A DNA stretch of 64,000 nucleotides from Rhizobium sp. ICMP 5592 (GTDB lineage Bacteria; Pseudomonadota; Alphaproteobacteria; Rhizobiales; Rhizobiaceae). The notes beneath the pieces are model-generated. The model ran no database searches, was not told the DNA's origin, and saw only the letters and a program-made list of their open reading frames with translations. Below are positions 35,488 through 45,077 of this stretch, piece by piece (the stretch's first letter is position 1; the number at the start of each line of letters is the position of its first letter). The stretch is taken from positions 372,001-436,000 of the forward strand of contig NZ_QSNT01000001.1 of NCBI RefSeq assembly GCF_009498525.1, given 5' to 3'. Both the position numbers and the translations under genes were made by a program.

Positions 35488-38400
35488 ATGTTCAAGAAGG
35501 TTCTGATCGCAAACCGGGGCGAAATCGCCGTCCGGATCATCAAGACATTGCAACGCATGGGCATCGCCTCCGTCGCCGTCTATTCCGATGCCGACCGCTT
35601 TTCCAAGGCGGTGCTGATGGCGGACGAGGCGGTAAGGCTTGGCCCGGCGCCGGCGTCTGAAAGCTATCTCGATGTCGACGCCGTCATCGCCGCCTGCAAA
35701 GCGACCGGCGCTGAGGCCGTCCATCCGGGCTACGGCTTCCTTTCCGAAAACATCGGCTTTGCCGAGCGGCTGGCGAAGGAGGGCATCGCCTTCATCGGCC
35801 CGACGCCCGACAACATCGCAGCTTTCGGGCTGAAGCACACGGCGCGTGAACTGGCGCGCGAAAGCGGCGTGCCGCTGCTGCCCGGCAGCGGACTGCTGGA
35901 GACGAGTGATGCGGCACTCTCGGCCGCGACCGACATCGGCTATCCTGTGATGCTGAAATCGACCGCCGGCGGCGGCGGCATCGGCATGCAGCTCTGCGAA
36001 GACCCCGAAAGCCTGAAGTCGGTCTTCGAGAGCGTGCAGCGCACCGCGCGCGCAAGCTTCGGCGACGCGCGCGCCTATCTCGAACGCTTTGTCGCCAAAG
36101 CCCGCCACGTCGAAGTGCAGATCTTCGGTGACGGCAATGGCCGGGTGATCGCACTTGGCGAACGCGATTGCTCGCTGCAGCGCCGGAACCAGAAGGTGAT
36201 TGAGGAAACCCCGGCGCCGGGATTGTCGGACACGGTTCGGGCCAGCCTGCATGCCGCAGCCGTCGCGCTCGGCACCTCCGCCCACTACCGGTCGGCGGGA
36301 ACGGTCGAATTCATCTATGATCCGGCACGCGAGGAATTCTATTTCCTCGAGGTCAACACCCGTCTTCAGGTCGAACATCCGGTCACCGAAGCCGTCTTCG
36401 GCATCGATCTCGTCGAATGGATGATCCGCCAGGCCGCCGGTGAAGACGTGCTCACCGGCAAGGAGACTCTCGTTCCCAAGGGTGCCGCCATCGAGGCGCG
36501 CATCTATGCCGAAATGCCACATGCAGGCTTCAGACCGAGCGCGGGGTTGCTGACCGAGGTCGTCTTTCCGGAAAATATCCGCGTCGACGGCTGGATAGAG
36601 ACGGGCACGGAGGTCAGCCCCTATTACGACCCCATGCTCGCCAAGGTAATCGTCAAGGCTGAGGATCGGCCGGCAGCGATCGAGGCGCTTGGCAAGGCGC
36701 TTGAAGACAGCGTGATTTCCGGAATCGAGACCAATCTCGATTATCTGAAAGCGATCGCAGCGTCGGATCTGCTGGCGAGCGGCAATGTGGCAACGACGGC
36801 GCTTAAGGATTTCGTCTTCGTGCCCGATGTCGTCGAGGTGGTCGCGCCGGGCGCCCAATCGAGCCTGCAGGAGCTGCCGGGACGGCTGGGTCTCTGGCAT
36901 GTCGGCGTGCCGCCGAGCGGGCCGATGGACGAGCGATCTTTCCGCCATGCCAATCGGCTGGTCGGAAACGCCGACGAGACACCGGCGCTCGAACTCACCG
37001 TCTCCGGCCCGATGCTCAAATTCTTCTCGGATGTGACGGTTGCGCTTGCCGGTGCAAACATGCCGATGACCCTCGACGGCACGCCGGTTCCACACGACAC
37101 GGCAATCCTCATCAAGGCGGGCCAGACGCTGGCAATCGGGGCAATCGCCGGTGCCGGCCAGCGCGCCTATCTCGCCGTTGCGGGTGGGTTCGAAGCCCCA
37201 GAAGTGCTCGGTTCGCGCGCAACCTTCGGCCTGGGGCAATTCGGCGGCCATGCGACGGGAACGCTGCGTGCCGGACATGTGCTGCGGCTTGCCCGCGTTC
37301 CGCAGCCGACGTCGAAGCCGGCTCATGAACCAGCGTTGCTCACGCGCAGCTGGGAGGTCGGTGTGCTCTACGGTCCACACGGCGCTCCCGATTTCTTCCT
37401 GGGGGAAGATATCGAAACGCTGTTTGCGACCGAATACGAGGTCCATTTCAACAGCGCCCGCACCGGCGTGCGCCTGATCGGCCCCGCGCCGAAATGGGCG
37501 CGCACCGATGGCGGCGAGGCGGGGCTTCATCCTTCCAACCTGCACGACAATGCCTATGCGGTGGGTGCAATCGACTTCACCGGCGACATGCCGATTATTC
37601 TCGGTCCCGACGGCCCCAGCCTCGGCGGCTTCGTCTGCCCGGCGGTGATTGCCCGCGACGAACAATGGAAGATGGGCCAGTTCAAACCGGGCGACACGAT
37701 CCGCTTCCATGCGGTGAAACGCACTGATGACCCGATCGCCGGACCGGTGGTGAAGCGCATCGGCGCTGACGCCGGTGCAGTGATTATTGGAAGCAGCGAG
37801 GCGGGGCCGGTCCCCGTGGTCTATCGCCGCCAGGGCGACGACAATCTGCTGGTCGAATACGGGCCGATGCAACTCGACATCGCGCTTCGCCTGCGGGTGC
37901 ATCTTCTCATGCAGGCGGTCAAGGACGCGAAGCTTCCGGGGCTTGTCGATCTCACCCCCGGCATACGGTCGCTACAGATCCATTATGACGGAACCAGCCT
38001 CACCCGCACGCACCTTCTCGGCCTCTTGAGTGAGATCGAGACTTCCCTGCCCCCGGCACAGGCGGTGAAGGTCCCAAGCCGGATCGTGCATCTGCCGCTT
38101 TCCTGGAACGATCCCGATGCCGAGCTTGCGATGCGCAAATATCAGGAACTCGTCCGCCCCAATGCGCCCTGGTGCCCGTCGAATATCGAGTTCATCCGCC
38201 GCATCAACGGACTTGCCGACGAACAGGCGGTGCGCAACGTCGTCTTCGACGCGAGCTATCTCGTTCTCGGGCTCGGCGACGTCTATCTCGGCGCGCCGGT
38301 CGCCACCCCGATGGACCCACGCCATCGGCTGGTGACGACGAAGTACAATCCGGCCCGGACATGGACGCCGGAAAACGCCGTCGGCATCGGCGGCGCCTAT

Positions 38401-39024
38401 ATGTGCATCTACGGCATGGAAGGCCCCGGCGGCTATCAGCTCTTCGGCCGGACGATCCAGGTTTGGAACACCTGGCGCCAGACGCCGGTCTTTTCCAAGG
38501 AAAAGCCCTGGCTGCTCGACTTCTTCGATCAGATCCGCTTCTTCCCCGCCAGCCACGAGGAACTGACGGAAGCGCGCGCCGCCTTCCCGCACGGCGGCTA
38601 TCCGATCCGCATCGAGGAGAGCGAATTCTCCTATGCGGCCTATGAGGCGGACCTTGCCGCCAATGCGGAAGCCATCGGTGCCTTCAAGGCCCGCCAGCAA
38701 TCGGCTTTCGAAGCCGAACGGCAGCGCTGGAAGGAACTCGGCCTCGACAGTTTCGTCGTCGACGAGGGCACCGGCCCCGGACTTGGAGGCGATATCCCCG
38801 AAGGCTGCTTCGGCGTCGAAAGCGCCGTGCCCGGCAACGTCTGGAAGATCCTCGTCGAAGAGGGCCAGCCGGTTGCGGCCGGCGAGACGCTTGCCATCAT
38901 CGAATCCATGAAGATGGAAATCAATGTGACCGCCCATGCCGCCGGCCGCGTCCGCGATCTGCGCGCAGGCCCCGGTCGCAACGTCAAAGCCGGCGATGTC
39001 CTCGTCGTGCTGGAGGAAATCTGA
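35488..39024 (+). CDS. Biotin-dependent guanidine carboxylase (urea carboxylase family)
   Basis: A 1178-residue multidomain carboxylase from the ATG at 35488 (MFKKVLIANRGEIAVRI). Domains in order: biotin carboxylase with ATP-grasp (about 1-445; KSTAGGGGIGM, FLEVNTRLQVEHPVTE), a KipA/AHS2-type carboxyltransferase half (about 452-770; GVPPSGPMDERS), a KipI/AHS1-type half (about 773-990), a linker region, and a biotinyl domain with ESMKMEIN, the biotinylated Lys being residue 1142. Family members carboxylate urea or guanidine with ATP and bicarbonate. Guanidine is favoured here by the guanidine-I riboswitch and the paired DUF1989 genes. It overlaps the allophanate hydrolase gene by 1 bp. Confidence 0.93.
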   Translation: MFKKVLIANRGEIAVRIIKTLQRMGIASVAVYSDADRFSKAVLMADEAVRLGPAPASESYLDVDAVIAACKATGAEAVHPGYGFLSENIGFAERLAKEGIAFIGPTPDNIAAFGLKHTARELARESGVPLLPGSGLLETSDAALSAATDIGYPVMLKSTAGGGGIGMQLCEDPESLKSVFESVQRTARASFGDARAYLERFVAKARHVEVQIFGDGNGRVIALGERDCSLQRRNQKVIEETPAPGLSDTVRASLHAAAVALGTSAHYRSAGTVEFIYDPAREEFYFLEVNTRLQVEHPVTEAVFGIDLVEWMIRQAAGEDVLTGKETLVPKGAAIEARIYAEMPHAGFRPSAGLLTEVVFPENIRVDGWIETGTEVSPYYDPMLAKVIVKAEDRPAAIEALGKALEDSVISGIETNLDYLKAIAASDLLASGNVATTALKDFVFVPDVVEVVAPGAQSSLQELPGRLGLWHVGVPPSGPMDERSFRHANRLVGNADETPALELTVSGPMLKFFSDVTVALAGANMPMTLDGTPVPHDTAILIKAGQTLAIGAIAGAGQRAYLAVAGGFEAPEVLGSRATFGLGQFGGHATGTLRAGHVLRLARVPQPTSKPAHEPALLTRSWEVGVLYGPHGAPDFFLGEDIETLFATEYEVHFNSARTGVRLIGPAPKWARTDGGEAGLHPSNLHDNAYAVGAIDFTGDMPIILGPDGPSLGGFVCPAVIARDEQWKMGQFKPGDTIRFHAVKRTDDPIAGPVVKRIGADAGAVIIGSSEAGPVPVVYRRQGDDNLLVEYGPMQLDIALRLRVHLLMQAVKDAKLPGLVDLTPGIRSLQIHYDGTSLTRTHLLGLLSEIETSLPPAQAVKVPSRIVHLPLSWNDPDAELAMRKYQELVRPNAPWCPSNIEFIRRINGLADEQAVRNVVFDASYLVLGLGDVYLGAPVATPMDPRHRLVTTKYNPARTWTPENAVGIGGAYMCIYGMEGPGGYQLFGRTIQVWNTWRQTPVFSKEKPWLLDFFDQIRFFPASHEELTEARAAFPHGGYPIRIEESEFSYAAYEADLAANAEAIGAFKARQQSAFEAERQRWKELGLDSFVVDEGTGPGLGGDIPEGCFGVESAVPGNVWKILVEEGQPVAAGETLAIIESMKMEINVTAHAAGRVRDLRAGPGRNVKAGDVLVVLEEI

Positions 39025-40838
39025 TGCTCCCTGCCATTCTCGATCTCGCTTCGCTCCAATCCGCCTACGCATCCGGATTGTCCCCCTTCGACCTCGTCGA
39101 GGAGGTGATCATCCGCCGCAAATCTTCCGACGATCCGGCAATTTTCATCACGCCGACCCCGGACGATGATTTGCGTGCCGCCGCCAAGGAACTGGTGGAC
39201 CGGGCGCCCGATCCCAACAGCCTGCCGCTCTGGGGCATCCCCTTTGCGGTCAAGGACAATATCGACGTGGCGGGTCTGCCAACCACGGCCGCCTGCCCGG
39301 CCTTCGCCTATCATCCCGACGAGGATGCAACGGTGGTGGCACGGCTAAGGGCCGCCGGCGCGCTGGTGATCGGCAAGACCAATCTCGACCAGTTTGCCAC
39401 CGGCCTCAACGGCACGCGCTCGCCGCATGGCGCGCCGCGCTCGGTCTTTGACAAGGATTATGTCTCTGGCGGCTCGAGCTCCGGCTCGGCGGTTGCCGTC
39501 GCCTCCGGCTTGGCAAGCTTCGCGCTTGGGACCGACACGGCCGGTTCCGGCCGCGTGCCGGCAGCGTTCAACAATCTCGTCGGCATCAAGCCGACGCCGG
39601 GGCTGGTGCCGAATGTCGGCGTCGTGCCGGCCTGCCGCAGCGTCGATGTCGTCACTATCTTCGCCGCGACCGTCGGCGACGGCGTCGCGATCCGCAAGGT
39701 GATGGAGGGCTATGACGCCGCCGATCCATTTTCACGCAAGGCTGCTCCCGCCCACCTGCCCGCCTCGAGCCTGCGGATCGGCGTGCTCGACGGGACCGAG
39801 CGGGAATTCTTCGGCAACGGGGATGTCGAAGCTCTCTACGATGCCGCGATCGAAAGGGCGCGCGCCCTCGGCGCCACCATCGTTCCCTTCGACTATGCGC
39901 CATTCCGGCAGGCGGCCGAACTGCTCTACAACGGCCCCTGGGTCGCCGAACGACTGGCGGCGGTGCAGGATTTTCTCGGCGGCAATGCCGGTGATTTCGA
40001 TCCGACGGTGCGTATGATCATCGAGGGTGCAAAAGCCTATGACGCGGTCGACGCCTTCGAAGGTCGATACAAGCTCGAAGCACTGCGCCAGAAGACCAGG
40101 CAAGAATGGGAGAAGGCTGACATCCTGATGCTGCCGACCTCGCCGACCACCTATACGGTCGAGGAGATGCTGGCCGATCCCATCGTGAAGAACGGCCATT
40201 TCGGCCGGTACACCAACTTCGTCAACCTGCTCGACTGCGCGGCAATCGCCATTCCGGCCGGCTTCGACGCGGACGGCCACCTGCCGGCCGGCGTAACGCT
40301 GATCGGTCCGGCCTTTACTGATGATGCCCTCACCCCCTTCGCCGATGCCATGCACCGGAGCTTGAATGCGGGGATGGGCAAAGATCGCTCGGCACAAATC
40401 CCCGAGGCAAGCCGCGTGCCGCAGGCCGATGACGGCTCGGTGCCAATCGTCGTCGTCGGGGCGCATCTGAGCGGCATGCCGCTCAACCACGAACTCACTT
40501 CTTCCGGCGGATACCGGTTGAAGACCTGCCGGACGGTGGGTGACTACCGCCTCTTCGCATTGCCGGGAACCGTCCCGCCCAAGCCGGGGTTGCTGCGCGA
40601 GCCGGGCTTTTCCGGCAAGGGCGTGGAGGTCGAGGTCTGGGCAGTGTCGCCCGAAGCCTTCGGCCGCTTCGTCCAGAAAATCCCCGCGCCGCTCGGCATC
40701 GGCAAGGTTTCTCTGGATGACGGCACCGCGGTGTCGGGCTTTCTTTGCGAGGCCCATGCCGTTGCGGATGCGCTTGACATCACTGACTTCGGCGGCTGGC
40801 GGCATTACGTCCGGGCCAAAACCGAGACAAGCTCTTGA
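39024..40838 (+). CDS. atzF: Allophanate hydrolase
   Basis: A 604-residue amidase-signature enzyme that splits allophanate into CO2 and two ammonia. The Ser-cisSer-Lys triad lies in PFAVKDNID (Lys), YVSGGSSSGSAVAV (cis-Ser) and GTDTAGSGRVPA (nucleophilic Ser). After the amidase domain (about 1-440) comes the small C-terminal domain (about 470-600) found in AtzF and urea amidolyase, which removes a carboxyl group. Here it is a separate protein rather than fused to the carboxylase. It is the last gene of the guanidine operon and delivers the nitrogen. Confidence 0.95.
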   Translation: MLPAILDLASLQSAYASGLSPFDLVEEVIIRRKSSDDPAIFITPTPDDDLRAAAKELVDRAPDPNSLPLWGIPFAVKDNIDVAGLPTTAACPAFAYHPDEDATVVARLRAAGALVIGKTNLDQFATGLNGTRSPHGAPRSVFDKDYVSGGSSSGSAVAVASGLASFALGTDTAGSGRVPAAFNNLVGIKPTPGLVPNVGVVPACRSVDVVTIFAATVGDGVAIRKVMEGYDAADPFSRKAAPAHLPASSLRIGVLDGTEREFFGNGDVEALYDAAIERARALGATIVPFDYAPFRQAAELLYNGPWVAERLAAVQDFLGGNAGDFDPTVRMIIEGAKAYDAVDAFEGRYKLEALRQKTRQEWEKADILMLPTSPTTYTVEEMLADPIVKNGHFGRYTNFVNLLDCAAIAIPAGFDADGHLPAGVTLIGPAFTDDALTPFADAMHRSLNAGMGKDRSAQIPEASRVPQADDGSVPIVVVGAHLSGMPLNHELTSSGGYRLKTCRTVGDYRLFALPGTVPPKPGLLREPGFSGKGVEVEVWAVSPEAFGRFVQKIPAPLGIGKVSLDDGTAVSGFLCEAHAVADALDITDFGGWRHYVRAKTETSS

Positions 40839-41038
40839 GAAAGGATCTGCAGGATGAAGGCATTCCTGATGAAGACATTGCATGTCTTCCTTGATGGAGT
40901 AATCGCCCGAACGCTCGTCATCGGGACGTCTCGTTCGCGCGATAGCAGTTCCCCGCCCTCATCTGACACATAGAACGATCTTATTTGTCGCGGAGGCGCC
41001 GGCGGAAATTTCCGCTGGCGATCCCGCTTTCGCTCAGC

Positions 41039-42073
41039 TCACGATCGGGCAGCCGGCACCAGCCTTCGCGTCTCAAGCCGGCCTGCAACCGAAAAGACGA
41101 GCAGCTCGGTATCCTCACCGATCCTGTCGCCGTTCATCAATCGGACAATGTCATCGACGCCGCCGACCGGGGTGCCGTCGATCGCCAGAATATAGTCACC
41201 GTCCTTCAAGCCGGCCCGCTCGGCCGGGCCGCCGGGTTCGACCCGTCTGACTCGCACGGAGGTCGCCTGCCCGGTGCCCGCCTCAAGGGCGATCCTGCGC
41301 GGCAGCTCGATCGTATCGCCGGCGATGCCGATGAAGGCCCGCCGGACGTGGCCGTAACGGAGGATCTCCGACACCACGACATTCGCCGTGTTGGAGGCGA
41401 CCGCGAAGGCGATGCTCTGCGCACCCTGGATGACGGCCGTGTTGACCCCGATGACCTCACCAGCGGAGGACACCAGCGGCCCGCCGGAATTGCCGGGGTT
41501 GAGCGCGGCATCTGTCTGGATAACGTCATCCATCAGCCGGCCGCTCGCCGAGCGCATCGAACGGCCGAGCGCCGACACGATGCCGGCGGTCACCGTCCAT
41601 TCGAAGCCGAACGGATTGCCGATGGCAATCGCAATATGCCCCCGGCGCAGACGCTTGGAATCGCCCAGTCGCGCCCAGGCGCTGACACCGGAGTTCGCAC
41701 GAATGAGCGCGATGTCGGTGTCGACGTCGCGTCCAAGAACGCGCCCTTCCGTGACTGAACCGTCCGGCGTGGTGATGCGGACGAGCTTGGCGTCGTCGAC
41801 CACATGATTGTTGGTGACGATCAGCCCATCCGGCGAGATGGCAAAGCCGGAGCCATGCCCTCCCTTGCCGCCCACCCGCTCGATGCGGCTGACCGCCGGG
41901 CCAACCATATCGACCGCGCTTGCTATGGCTTGGGAATAAGCATCTATCAGCACGCCGTCATCGGCGGCCGTAATATTCTTGTCTATGAGACCCATCATCT
42001 GATCCTCCAACAGCGGCGCCCGTCGTCTCGCTACCGGCGGCGGACCGATCACGCGGATGCGCGTGTTCGCCAT
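41039..42073 (-). CDS. HtrA/DegP-like serine protease with PDZ domain, no signal peptide
   Basis: A 344-residue trypsin-like (S1C) protease. The triad is His in VTNNHVVDD, Asp in DVDTDIALIR and Ser in LNPGNSGGPLV. One PDZ domain follows (about 245-335; VEPGGPAERAGLKDGDYIL). Most HtrA proteins have a signal peptide or membrane anchor; this one starts MANTRIRVIGPPPVARRR and has neither, so it is predicted to be cytoplasmic or exported by another route. It is convergent with the allophanate hydrolase gene. Confidence 0.9.
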   Translation of the reverse strand: MANTRIRVIGPPPVARRRAPLLEDQMMGLIDKNITAADDGVLIDAYSQAIASAVDMVGPAVSRIERVGGKGGHGSGFAISPDGLIVTNNHVVDDAKLVRITTPDGSVTEGRVLGRDVDTDIALIRANSGVSAWARLGDSKRLRRGHIAIAIGNPFGFEWTVTAGIVSALGRSMRSASGRLMDDVIQTDAALNPGNSGGPLVSSAGEVIGVNTAVIQGAQSIAFAVASNTANVVVSEILRYGHVRRAFIGIAGDTIELPRRIALEAGTGQATSVRVRRVEPGGPAERAGLKDGDYILAIDGTPVGGVDDIVRLMNGDRIGEDTELLVFSVAGRLETRRLVPAARS

Positions 42074-42270
42074 GGCGCTGTTGCATAGGAATTAAATGGA
42101 GGGGCGCGGGTCTGCATTCAAGCCGGGAGGCTTGAGGCCGGTCGTGACCTCCTGACTTGAATGCGGGGAAACCAATCCATCTCGATAGTTCAAGCGCCCC
42201 TCGACGGAATTGTCGCGGGCTGCTTTCCGGCATCTTGCTCAAACACACGGAGATATGCGAGTTATCGAAG

Positions 42271-42639
42271 ATGAGTTGTCCGGAATGTGGCCAAGAATTG
42301 ACCATCTGGGTCCAAGGCATGAGCCTTAATGTTACCTGCAACAATTGCGGATGGACTGTTGCGACGACCAATAGAGATCATGCCGCGTTTGACGAGGCAA
42401 GCTATACGGTGCGGCTGGATCGGGCCGATCGACTGCGCTCAAAGACGATCCTGGATGTTTCGATGGTTCTTGGAATTGGCGTCGTTCAGGCTCGCCTGGT
42501 TGTCGACCAAGATTTGCCGGTAGCCCAAGCTGTAACGGCAACATCTGCGATGCGATTACGCGATGCGTTCGTTAAGCGTGGTCTCGAGGTCGTCGTTGAA
42601 CCGCCACTTCCCTGGAACTCGGACGGCACACGCGCATAG
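42271..42639 (+). CDS. Small zinc-ribbon protein with an L7/L12 C-terminal-like half
   Basis: A 122-residue protein started at MSCPEC (ATG 42271); the frame extends further upstream without support. The first 40 residues form a zinc ribbon with CPEC and CNNC pairs. The rest (ILDVSMVLGIGVVQARLVVD, LRDAFVKRGLEVVVEPP) resembles the alpha/beta C-terminal domain of ribosomal protein L7/L12, also seen in small uncharacterised proteins. The similarity is my reading of the pattern, not a database result. Function unknown; it stands alone. Confidence 0.6.
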   Translation: MSCPECGQELTIWVQGMSLNVTCNNCGWTVATTNRDHAAFDEASYTVRLDRADRLRSKTILDVSMVLGIGVVQARLVVDQDLPVAQAVTATSAMRLRDAFVKRGLEVVVEPPLPWNSDGTRA

Positions 42640-42762
42640 CGCCGCAGCTGCAGCCCCCACTTAGGGCCGTTTTCAGACAGCTTGATTTCGACAGGATCGC
42701 CGCCTTTGGAACGTTTGCTTCCATGGAGCCCTACATAGCGGGCGACCCGCCGAGAAACAACT

Positions 42763-43878
42763 TTATGGCGCATCGCAAATCGGTATTGGCCGCGGTGGCG
42801 GTGCCGGATGATCTATTTTGTACTGGGCAATGATCGGCTCCAGAGTTTCTTTCGACCAGAACTTCGGAGCGCCGATCTCCTTCAGGCAGGAATCATTCCA
42901 GTACAGGCCGGCCTTCGATGGCGAACGGCCGCTCGCCACGGCTTTGGCGACGGCGTTTATATCGGCTGACTCAGGATAGATGTAGAGCGTCGTCGGATTA
43001 CCCTTCACCATGGACAGGATCTGGCTGGCGTCCGATGCCGTCCAGCTGGTGCAGCCGTCGCTACGGCCGCCCGCATATTCCACCAGCTTTCCAAGCGGAA
43101 CATATCCATCCCGGTTTGCGTAGGGGCTCTCAGGATTTTTCTTCAGGCAGACACCTGCAACCACCGCGGCCGCGTGCCCGCCGATGGCGCGCTGTCGCGC
43201 ATTTGCCGTTTCGCCCTCACCGTCAAATTGAATGAACGAGCGAAGCAAAGCCGCATCTTTCGTTCCCGGGACGCGGTAGTAGCCCTTGAACGTCGTCTTC
43301 GTCTCGTCCGTCATATAGGCACCGCCGGCCGTCAGGTTCGAATCCATGGCATTGCCGAAGTTCCGGGCACACGCTCTGCCATTGCCGAAATCAACAACGC
43401 CCTTCAAATCACGGCCGCTGCCGTGCCCGGACGAAATCACACGAAACGTCTGGGTGGCCTCGCAGACGGTGTAAAAGCGGCCGCCCGACTTGCCGTCACC
43501 CAGATCGTTCGGGCGCGTGGCGTCCATGGCGAAGTAGCAAGGATTACTGACTTTGCCTTCACGCACTTTACGCATGTAAAGCGCGCGCGCCCTTTGCAAG
43601 ACCGGCGATGCGATTTGGCCGTCGCCGTCACCGACATGAGGCGTCAGCCACAGCGGAATGTCGGTTTGTCGGTTTGCGGCAAATAATTGTGGCGATGCCG
43701 AGAGGACAACGGCGACGGTGCAAAGGCTGAGAGTCCTTTTGACACTCAAGAGAGCATATCTCGACCGCACGGAATCAGATCTCCTGTTGAGACGTTTTTG
43801 CACTTCTACATCCAGCTTTGGGCGGAAGCCAATGGCGGCAATGATTCTCGCAGGCAAGCCAAGGCATATTCGAACCAC
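42763..43878 (-). CDS. Murein L,D-transpeptidase-like protein (YkuD_2 family)
   Basis: A protein of up to 371 residues. A signal peptide (VKRTLSLCTVAVVLSASPQLFA) sits at about residues 46-67, so the true start is probably near 43744 and the first 45 residues are doubtful. The mature part has the YkuD_2 signature: CYFAMDATRPND, the His-containing ISSGHGSGRD region and the catalytic GRSDGCTSW. The family is secreted and probably acts on peptidoglycan; its reaction is less well known than that of classical YkuD enzymes. This is a second transpeptidase-like gene in the window, unrelated in sequence to the one at 13.5 kb. Confidence 0.75.
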   Translation of the reverse strand: MVRICLGLPARIIAAIGFRPKLDVEVQKRLNRRSDSVRSRYALLSVKRTLSLCTVAVVLSASPQLFAANRQTDIPLWLTPHVGDGDGQIASPVLQRARALYMRKVREGKVSNPCYFAMDATRPNDLGDGKSGGRFYTVCEATQTFRVISSGHGSGRDLKGVVDFGNGRACARNFGNAMDSNLTAGGAYMTDETKTTFKGYYRVPGTKDAALLRSFIQFDGEGETANARQRAIGGHAAAVVAGVCLKKNPESPYANRDGYVPLGKLVEYAGGRSDGCTSWTASDASQILSMVKGNPTTLYIYPESADINAVAKAVASGRSPSKAGLYWNDSCLKEIGAPKFWSKETLEPIIAQYKIDHPAPPPRPIPICDAP

Positions 43879-44078
43879 TCTGGCGGCAGACAGCCGCCGA
43901 CGAGCAAGAAGACTCGATTAACTTCAGACAATAATGCACGTATGAGGGGATGCTAGGGATCATAGGGGAATCGGGACCGGCAGGCGTCGAGTTTCGGAAT
44001 ATCTGTTTTCGCCCGTCGCTGAAATCTCACCCGAGGCCATGCATGGGCGCCAAGCATACCAAGAGAAAAAGGGGCAAA

Positions 44079-44771
44079 ATGAGAAAGCTTATGATTTTTG
44101 CCGCCATCACCATGGCGGCTCTTTCCGTATCGGCAAACGCCGCACCGGTCGCAAGCAAGGGCGGGTACGAGTATGATAGAAATCGGCTGAGCGATCCCTC
44201 GGCTCTCAACTGGAACATCGATCAGTGCAGCCACGGTGCCATCACACCGGAAGCACAAGAGAAGCTTGCGAAGCTCATGGGCGTTCCGCAGGCTAGTGTC
44301 CGTCGCGAGTTTTGCCGCCGAATCCTCACCGCTTACGCCAAGGGTGCCATCCCCTACGACGACTACGTTCAGTTTGCCGCAAGCCGAGTTATGGCTCCAA
44401 GCATTGCAAGGGCCTTGAGAATTGCAGGGGCTGGCCCACTAAAGCCGCAGGGCGATGGACAGGGTGATATCGTTCTTCCGCTTCTGGCGAAAATGGACTC
44501 GGGCGAGACGTTCAAAGGCTCGACGATAGCGTCGCGCGGGAGCGGCCGCTTCTCGGTCACATCGTCTCGGCGGTCGGTAAAATGTTCCGGCGCCTACGAC
44601 CTGAAGGATCGGCGCCCGACAGTTGTTCTTTCGGTCAAATGCTCGGACGGTCGCACCGGGCAGGCCGTGGTCACGAGAGCACCGGACCTCATGTCAGCAT
44701 GGGGCAAGGTAAAGCTTTCCGATGGGAGCAGCGGTCGGCTGACCGTCGGCACGGTTCGCAAGCAACAGTGA
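44079..44771 (+). CDS. Secreted protein of unknown function
   Basis: A 230-residue protein from the ATG at 44079 (MRKLMIF), after AAAGGGGCAAA. It has a signal peptide (AAITMAALSVSANA, cut before APVAS). The mature part starts with a helical segment containing three Cys residues (QCSHGAITPEAQEKLAKL, REFCRRI). The C-terminal half is beta-rich with two more Cys residues (SVKCSGAYDL, SVKCSDGRTG). I do not recognise the family. It is divergent from the YkuD_2 gene, with a shared intergenic region of about 200 bp. Confidence 0.7.
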   Translation: MRKLMIFAAITMAALSVSANAAPVASKGGYEYDRNRLSDPSALNWNIDQCSHGAITPEAQEKLAKLMGVPQASVRREFCRRILTAYAKGAIPYDDYVQFAASRVMAPSIARALRIAGAGPLKPQGDGQGDIVLPLLAKMDSGETFKGSTIASRGSGRFSVTSSRRSVKCSGAYDLKDRRPTVVLSVKCSDGRTGQAVVTRAPDLMSAWGKVKLSDGSSGRLTVGTVRKQQ

Positions 44772-44884
44772 CTGGCAGGCAGAGCCAGGCCCGCGGTCTC
44801 ATGTCGGACGATTGGAATAAGATTCCTCCGGCACTGGACGATGCGCGAGTAGCCATGCTTCTCCCTTGACTGAGAGCGTGGCGT

Positions 44885-44930
44885 TCATCTCTGCCCCACT
44901 TACCTCATCTGGTAAGTGGGGCAGAGATGA
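44885..44930. repeat. Perfect 20-bp inverted repeat with a 6-base loop
   Basis: The arms at 44885-44904 and 44911-44930 (TCATCTCTGCCC... and ...GGGCAGAGATGA) are fully complementary, and the loop TCATCT repeats the first six bases of the left arm. There is no T run, so a simple rho-independent terminator is unlikely. It lies in the 306-bp gap between the secreted protein gene and DoxX. It could be a factor-dependent or bidirectional stop, a palindromic repeat element or a protein-binding site. Confidence 0.7.
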
Positions 44931-45077
44931 GGTGGCGCGACTCGAATTTGGGGAGCGAGCGGCGCGCGTCAAGTCGACCCACCAACAACTCTTCGACAAG
45001 CCCGCCACCTGTGCCAGCGCCTTGCTCATCTGCCGTCGAAAGGGGAATTGTGCGGCAAGCTTCATGATGAAGCTGCG

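Noticed and set aside
35419..37902. 827-codon minus-strand frame opposite the carboxylase gene
   Set aside because: It is antisense to a clearly conserved biotin-dependent carboxylase; the high GC third positions keep it open. No recognisable domain.
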